Below, in pieces: positions 59,707-64,000 of a stretch of DNA of 64,000 bases. The stretch's first letter is position 1. Every line of letters begins with the position of its first letter. This stretch comes from Streptomyces sp. TLI_105 (lineage in GTDB: Bacteria; Actinomycetota; Actinomycetes; Streptomycetales; Streptomycetaceae). The notes below the pieces were generated by a model. The model saw nothing but the letters and a program-made list of their open reading frames with translations, had not been told where the DNA came from and ran no database searches. The stretch covers positions 5,791,501 to 5,855,500 of the forward strand of contig NZ_FNSM01000001.1 in assembly GCF_900105415.1 (NCBI RefSeq), given 5' to 3'. The position numbers and the translations under genes were made by a program.

Positions 59707-60704
59707 GCGGCGACCTCCTCGGTGATCGCGTCGGAAAGCTCGGAGTCGGCGGTCTTCTGACCGGTGATCGCGAGGAACACCTCGTCCAGGCTGGGCAGAT
59801 GGGTGCCGATGTGGGCGATGCCGAAGCCGCGCGCGCCGAGCAGGCCCACGACGGCGGTCAGCTGCTCGTCGGTGAGGATCGGCACGTACAGCACGCCCTC
59901 GTCGGGCACGACGGTCGAGCCGGCGACCCCGTCGAGGCCGGTCTCGCGCAGCGCGGCGGCCATCTCGGGCAGCCGGCCCGGGTCGGTGGGGCGGACCTTC
60001 AGGGTCCGGCCGCCGACCTTGGCCTTGAGCTCGTCGACCCCGCCCCTGGCGATGACCCGGCCCCGGTCGATGACGGTCAGCTCGTTCGCGAGCTGCTCCG
60101 CCTCCTCCATGTACTGGGTGGTGAGCAGGACGGTCGCGCCCTCGGAGACCATGCGCTGCACCTCGTCCCACACCTCGTTGCGGGTGCGGGGGTCGAGGCC
60201 GGTGGTCGGCTCGTCCAGGTAGAGGACGGCGGGCTGCCCGATCATCGAGGCGGCGAGGTCGAGGCGGCGCCGCATGCCGCCGGAGTAGTTCATGGCCGGG
60301 CGCTTGGCGGCGTCGGTGAGGGAGAAGCGCTCCAGCATCTCGTCGGCGCGGCGGCGGGCGTCGGCGCGGGAGAGGTCGAGCAGCCGCCCGATCATGTAGA
60401 GGTTCTCCCAGCCGGACAGCTTCTCGTCGACCGAGGCGTACTGACCGGTGAGGCCGATGGTGCGGCGCAGCTGGCGGGGGTGCTTCACGACGTCGTAGCC
60501 GGCGACGGTGGCGGTCCCGGCGTCCGGGACGAGGAGGGTGGACAGGCAGCGGACGAGGGTGGTCTTCCCGGCGCCGTTGGGGCCGAGGACCCCGAGGACC
60601 GTGCCCTCCCGGACGTCCAGGTCGACCCCGTCGAGGGCCTTCGTCTCGCCGAAGTGCTTCACGAGGCCCCGGACCTCGACGGCGTTGGTGTGTGATCGCG
60701 TCAT
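59703..60704 (-). CDS. ABC exporter ATPase (DrrA-like)
   Basis: 333 residues from ATG 60704. Walker A LGPNGAGKTT, signature NYSGGMRRRLDLA, Walker B VLYLDEPTTGLDPRTRNEVWDEV, H loop TTQYMEEAEQLANE. The extended C-terminus (about 230-333) is typical of DrrA. Upstream ATG 60713 is less likely. A possible resistance exporter for a secondary metabolite. The convergent AfsR-like regulator may control it. Confidence 0.92.
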   Translation of the reverse strand: MTRSHTNAVEVRGLVKHFGETKALDGVDLDVREGTVLGVLGPNGAGKTTLVRCLSTLLVPDAGTATVAGYDVVKHPRQLRRTIGLTGQYASVDEKLSGWENLYMIGRLLDLSRADARRRADEMLERFSLTDAAKRPAMNYSGGMRRRLDLAASMIGQPAVLYLDEPTTGLDPRTRNEVWDEVQRMVSEGATVLLTTQYMEEAEQLANELTVIDRGRVIARGGVDELKAKVGGRTLKVRPTDPGRLPEMAAALRETGLDGVAGSTVVPDEGVLYVPILTDEQLTAVVGLLGARGFGIAHIGTHLPSLDEVFLAITGQKTADSELSDAITEEVAA

Positions 60705-60749
60705 GTCCACCATGGAACACGGCGCCACCGACAATCCCCCGACAGGCGA

Positions 60750-60788
60750 CCGACAGCCCGCCGATGGGGGATGTCGGCGGGCTGTCGG
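60750..60788. terminator. Hairpin between panB and the DrrA-like gene
   Basis: Perfect 15-bp stem (CCGACAGCCCGCCGA and complement) with loop TGGGGGATG. It lies in the 117-nt gap downstream of panB on the minus strand and is probably its terminator; it may also form part of the exporter's promoter region. Confidence 0.65.
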
Positions 60789-60821
60789 AGGTGCCGCAGT
60801 GGCTCTACGGGCCTGTCGGTC

Positions 60822-61685
60822 CTAGTGGAACGTGTGCTCCTCGGCGGGGAACGCCCCGCCGCCGACGTCCTCGGCGAAGGCGCGGGCGGCGTCGCCGAGC
60901 GTCTCGCGGAGGTTGGCGTACTGCTTGGTGAAGCGCGGCACCTTGCCGCCGGTCAGGCCGGCCATGTCGGTCCAGACGAGGACCTGCGCGTCGGTGCCGG
61001 CGCCGGCACCGATGCCGATGGTCGGGATGTGCAGGGAGCGGGTGACCTCGGCGGCCAGTTCGGCCGGGACGAGCTCCAGGACGACGGCGAAGGCGCCCGC
61101 GTCCTGCGCCGCCTTGGCGTCGCTGAGGAGCCGGTGGGCGGCCTCGTCGGAGCGGCCCTGCACCCGGTAGCCCATGGTGTTGACGGACTGAGGGGTGAGT
61201 CCCAGGTGGGACATGACGGGGATGCCGGCCTGGACGAGCAGCTCGGTCTGCGGCAGCGAGCGCTCGCCGCCCTCCAGCTTGATCGCGCCGACGCCCGCGT
61301 CCTTGACGAGGCGGGTGGCGTTGCGCAGGGCCTGGACGGGCCCTTCCTGGTACGAGCCGAACGGCAGGTCGCCGACGACGAGGGCGCGCTTGGTGCCCCG
61401 GACGACGGCGGCGGACAGGAACGTCATCTCGTCCATCGTGACGGGCACGGTGGTGTCGTAGCCGAGGTGACAGTTGCCCATCGAGTCGCCGACGAGGATC
61501 ACCGGGATGCCGGCCTCGTCGAAGACCGACGCGGTCATCGCGTCGTAGGCGGTGAGCATGGGCCACTTCTCGCCGCGGACCTTGGCGGCGGCGATGTCGT
61601 GGACGGTGATGCGGCGCGTGCCCTTCCCTCCGTACAGCGCCTTGCTGCTGTCGGTGGGCTCTTTCCGGGCAGCCTGAAGCGTCAT
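60822..61685 (-). CDS. panB: 3-methyl-2-oxobutanoate hydroxymethyltransferase (pantothenate synthesis)
   Basis: 287 residues. KPHMT: AYDAMTASVFDEAGIPVILVGDSMGN (Mg ligands Asp), GDLPFGSYQ, AGVGAIKLEGG, SHLGLTPQSVN and LVPAELA. It adds a hydroxymethyl group to 2-oxoisovalerate, the first step to pantothenate and CoA. GAGGAG precedes the ATG at 61685. Single gene, divergent from the DHA2 pump with a large operator in between. Confidence 0.96.
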   Translation of the reverse strand: MTLQAARKEPTDSSKALYGGKGTRRITVHDIAAAKVRGEKWPMLTAYDAMTASVFDEAGIPVILVGDSMGNCHLGYDTTVPVTMDEMTFLSAAVVRGTKRALVVGDLPFGSYQEGPVQALRNATRLVKDAGVGAIKLEGGERSLPQTELLVQAGIPVMSHLGLTPQSVNTMGYRVQGRSDEAAHRLLSDAKAAQDAGAFAVVLELVPAELAAEVTRSLHIPTIGIGAGAGTDAQVLVWTDMAGLTGGKVPRFTKQYANLRETLGDAARAFAEDVGGGAFPAEEHTFH

Positions 61686-61826
61686 GGTGAACGGCTCCTC
61701 TTGTCATCTCGAGGCGCCCTGTGGCGTCCCCGGACCACGTCCATGGTGGCACTTCGCCGGGCGGGCGGGGAAGTGGGCCGGAGTGGCGCTGTTCACACCG
61801 CCGCAACGTAAAGCCTCTGCCAGTTT

Positions 61827-61855
61827 TTTCGATACGAGACGGTCTCGTATCGAAA
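61827..61855. promoter_or_regulatory. 29-bp perfect palindrome, TetR-type operator
   Basis: Arms TTTCGATACGAGAC (61827-61840) and their complement (61842-61855) around a single G; perfect over 14 bp on each side. It lies 20 nt upstream of the DHA2 pump and should be bound by a TetR/QacR-type repressor. None is adjacent. The arms contain CGAGAC, the half-site found upstream of the TetR gene at 39072. Confidence 0.8.
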
Positions 61856-61874
61856 TTACTCTAGGGTGGTGCTC

Positions 61875-63500
61875 ATGTCACAGCAGTCCACCGCACCCAT
61901 CCCGCCCGCCGGGCCCCGCGTCCCCGAGGCCGTCCACCGGCGGCGCTGGGCCGTCCTCGGCGTCCTCATGCTCAGCCTGCTGATCGTCGTCCTCGACAAC
62001 TCCATCCTGAACGTCGCGGTGAAGACGATCGCCGCCCCCGCGCCCACCGGCATCGGAGCCACCCAGAGCGAGCTGGAGTGGTCCATCAACTCCTACACGC
62101 TCGTCTTCGCCGGACTCCTCTTCACCTCCGGCCTGCTCGGCGACCGCCTCGGCCGCAAGAAGGTGCTGCTCTTCGGCATCACCGTCTTCGGCATCGGCTC
62201 CGCCCTCGCGGCCCTCTCCGGCTCCCCGGGCGAACTCATCGCCTACCGGGCCGTCATGGGCCTCGGCGCCGCGTTCGTCATGCCCGCCACGCTCGCCGTC
62301 CTCATGAACGTCTTCGAGCGCGACGAGCAGCCCAAGGCCATCGGCATCTGGGCCGGCAGCGTCGGCCTCGCCATCGCCGTCGGCCCCATCACCGGCGGCA
62401 TCCTCCTCGAACACTTCTGGTGGGGATCGATCTTCCTCGTCAACGTGCCCGTGGTGCTCCTCGCCCTCGCCCTGATGCTGTGGCTCGTGCCCGACTCCCG
62501 GGACCCCCGGCCCGGCCGCATCGACATACCCGGCGTGCTGCTCTCCGTCGTCGGACTCGTCCTCCTCGTGTACGGGATCATCCGCGGCGGCGAGCTGGCG
62601 AGCTTCACCGACGTGACCGTCCTCGCCCCCGTCCTCGGCGGCCTCGCGGTCCTCGTCGTCTTCGTCCTCCACGAGCGGCGCAGCGACCACCCGGCCATCG
62701 ACATGTCGTACTTCAGGAAGCCCGCGTTCTCGGCGGCCGTCGCCGCGATCGCGCTCGTCTTCTTCGCCCTCATGGGCGTGACCTTCTTCTCCGCCTTCTA
62801 CCTGCAGAGCGTGCGCGGCTACACCGCGCTGGAGTCCGGGCTGCTCATCCTGCCGCTCGCCGTCGCGCAGATGGTCTTCGCGCCCCGGGCCCGCCTCGTC
62901 GTCGAACGCTTCGGCGCCCGGGCCGTCTGCACCGCCGGCATGCTGCTCGTCGCCGCCGGCCTGGCCGCCTTCGCCTTCTTCGAGGCCGACACCCCCGTCT
63001 GGGTCCTGGAGGTCGTCTTCTTCCTCCAGGGCGCGGGCATGGCGCACATCATGCCGCCGGTCACGGTCTCGATCATGCAGGCGCTGCCCCGCGAGAAGGC
63101 GGGCTCCGGCTCCGCCATCAACAACACCTTCCGGCAGGTCGGCGGCGCGCTGGGCGTGGCCGTCCTCGGCTCGGTGCTCTCCTCCACGTACCGGGGCGAG
63201 ATCGAGGGGCACCTGGGCGGCGTCCCGGCGGCCCTGCGCGACACGGCGGGCGAGTCCGTCGAGGCCACGCTCGCGGTCGCGGCGAAGCTCGGCCCGGCGG
63301 GCAAGGACCTGGTCGGCCCCGCGTACACGGCCTTCCTGGACGCCATGCACGTCACGGCGACCGCCTCGGCCGCGATCGGCCTGGTCGGCGCGGTGGTCGT
63401 GGCGGCCTTCCTCCCGGGGCGGCCGGCGCCTGGAGGTACGGGTACGGGGAGGGGCGCGGCCACCGGCGAGGCCCGAGCGACGACCCCGGCCAGCCGCTAG
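61875..63500 (+). CDS. MFS multidrug transporter, DHA2 (QacA/EmrB) family
   Basis: 541 residues from ATG 61875 (GTG 61866 and 61869 are possible; AGGG upstream). About 14 predicted helices. [14 protein letters not shown] in helix 1 and [15 protein letters not shown] (motif A) are typical of DHA2. Exports hydrophobic cations or drugs by proton antiport. Its promoter carries a 29-bp palindromic operator; the cognate TetR is not adjacent, which is unusual. Divergent from panB. Confidence 0.92.
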   Translation: MSQQSTAPIPPAGPRVPEAVHRRRWAVLGVLMLSLLIVVLDNSILNVAVKTIAAPAPTGIGATQSELEWSINSYTLVFAGLLFTSGLLGDRLGRKKVLLFGITVFGIGSALAALSGSPGELIAYRAVMGLGAAFVMPATLAVLMNVFERDEQPKAIGIWAGSVGLAIAVGPITGGILLEHFWWGSIFLVNVPVVLLALALMLWLVPDSRDPRPGRIDIPGVLLSVVGLVLLVYGIIRGGELASFTDVTVLAPVLGGLAVLVVFVLHERRSDHPAIDMSYFRKPAFSAAVAAIALVFFALMGVTFFSAFYLQSVRGYTALESGLLILPLAVAQMVFAPRARLVVERFGARAVCTAGMLLVAAGLAAFAFFEADTPVWVLEVVFFLQGAGMAHIMPPVTVSIMQALPREKAGSGSAINNTFRQVGGALGVAVLGSVLSSTYRGEIEGHLGGVPAALRDTAGESVEATLAVAAKLGPAGKDLVGPAYTAFLDAMHVTATASAAIGLVGAVVVAAFLPGRPAPGGTGTGRGAATGEARATTPASR

Positions 63501-63629
63501 CGCCGACCCGCACGGGCCCCGCGCCCGCGCTGGGCGCGCGCCCCTGCCAGGCGGTCCCCCGCCCGTGCGGGCCCGCGCCCCGCGCCCGTGTGGGCCCGCG
63601 CCCCCGCGCCCGTGTGGGCCCCGTGCCCC

Positions 63630-64000
63630 GCGCCGTGTGGGCGCGCGCCCGCCGGGGCGGTGCCCACCCGCCGTGTGGGCAGTCGTCCCGCTGGGGCGAG
63701 GGGGTCCCCCCTGCTCGAGCGAAGCCGAGAGCTTGGGGGAGGGTGGGCACACGGGACGGCGCCTTCAGCGGCGCCTCCGCGTTCCGCGCCTGGACCCGCA
63801 CGGACAGCGCGGCGCGCAACGGGGTGCGGGTCAGGGCGCGGGAGCCTGGGCCCGGCAAGGGGCGCCGTTCCGTTGTGCCCACCCGTTCCGCCCCAGCGGA
63901 ACGCATGCCCACAACGGGGGCGCGAGGGGTGGGGGGCGCCGCCCCGGCGGAACCGGCGCCCGCAACGGGGCGGGTGGGCACCGCCCCAGCGGAACGACTG
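63630..64000. repeat. Right arm of the ~380-bp inverted repeat (runs off window)
   Basis: Matches the reverse complement of 54967-55354 along its length, including the tandem units and the CCCTCCCCCAAGCTCTCGG element. The region 63501-63629 before it is C/G-rich with no gene. No real coding sequence is visible here; the long minus-strand frame is a shadow. Confidence 0.8.

Noticed and set aside
55450..60704. A natural-product biosynthetic cluster
   Set aside because: An AfsR-like regulator and DrrAB-like exporter are present, but no core enzymes (PKS, NRPS, terpene, RiPP) lie in the window.
1..64000. tRNA genes
   Set aside because: I searched by eye for T-arm consensus (GGTTCGAATCC-like) on both strands and found no convincing cloverleaf; a tRNAscan run would settle it.

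Overview
The window is high-GC actinobacterial chromosome, almost certainly Streptomyces. Signs are strong G/C bias at third codon positions, many GTG, TTG and even one probable CTG start, Shine-Dalgarno or leaderless starts, a type A RNase P RNA with actinobacterial features, and typical Streptomyces gene sets: Nif3 / zinc-ribbon / RNase H-CobC, the efe iron operon, DmdR1/IdeR-type iron boxes, and an AfsR-like BTAD regulator. It reads mostly as core or sub-core chromosome with a few accessory patches.

Layout. 0-1.5 kb: the 3' end of a polymorphic-toxin-like gene with a C-terminal deaminase domain, overlapped by a small candidate immunity gene. 1.5-3.3 kb: DUF4259 protein, a membrane coiled-coil protein and a MarR regulator. 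3.3-6.7 kb and 13.0-16.2 kb: two blocks of a lipid/steroid side-chain beta-oxidation set (fused acyl-CoA dehydrogenase, SCPx-type thiolase; MaoC hydratase, Zn alcohol dehydrogenase, Hsd4A-like SDR). Both blocks are preceded by KstR-type palindromes and a second shared dyad. Between them lie a multidrug MFS pump, a secreted phospholipase D-like protein and a four-gene ABC exporter / two-component operon.

16.2-27.7 kb: a tiny charged protein, a conserved hypothetical, an iron-box-controlled siderophore-binding lipoprotein, the Nif3 operon, acetyltransferase, KDPG aldolase, YaaA, an RNB ribonuclease, and a MerR gene coupled to a membrane protein. 27.8-28.3 kb: rnpB and its terminator. 28.3-29.4 kb: a lower-GC insertion carrying an orphan membrane protein and an IS481 transposase scrap. 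29.4-40.6 kb: metabolic and regulatory singletons, including PhoD phosphatase, Gfo/Idh oxidoreductase, a Bcr-type MFS, an Rsm22-like methyltransferase, DDAH, a TetR gene behind an iterated operator array, and a Prim-Pol domain protein. 40.6-47.6 kb: iron acquisition (EfeUBO), heme oxygenase and methionine aminopeptidase, with two further iron boxes. 47.6-54.8 kb: MFS, F420:NADP reductase, a carotenoid cleavage oxygenase coupled to a membrane protein and divergent from a PadR regulator, a DUF1330 remnant and an M50 protease. 55-64 kb: an AfsR-like regulator, a DrrAB-type ABC exporter, panB and a DHA2 pump, bracketed by two inverted copies of a repeat of about 380 bp.

How parts work together. 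The KstR-type sites tie the two beta-oxidation blocks into one probable regulon, and the first gene carries the only in-frame TTA codon I noticed in the window, which points to bldA control. Three iron boxes tie the siderophore-binding protein, efeOBU and heme oxygenase to iron starvation. Several exporters (at 6.8, 11.3-13, 35.7, 47.9, 58.8-60.7 and 61.9 kb) sit next to their own regulators or operators. No CRISPR array, tRNA, prophage or complete IS was seen.
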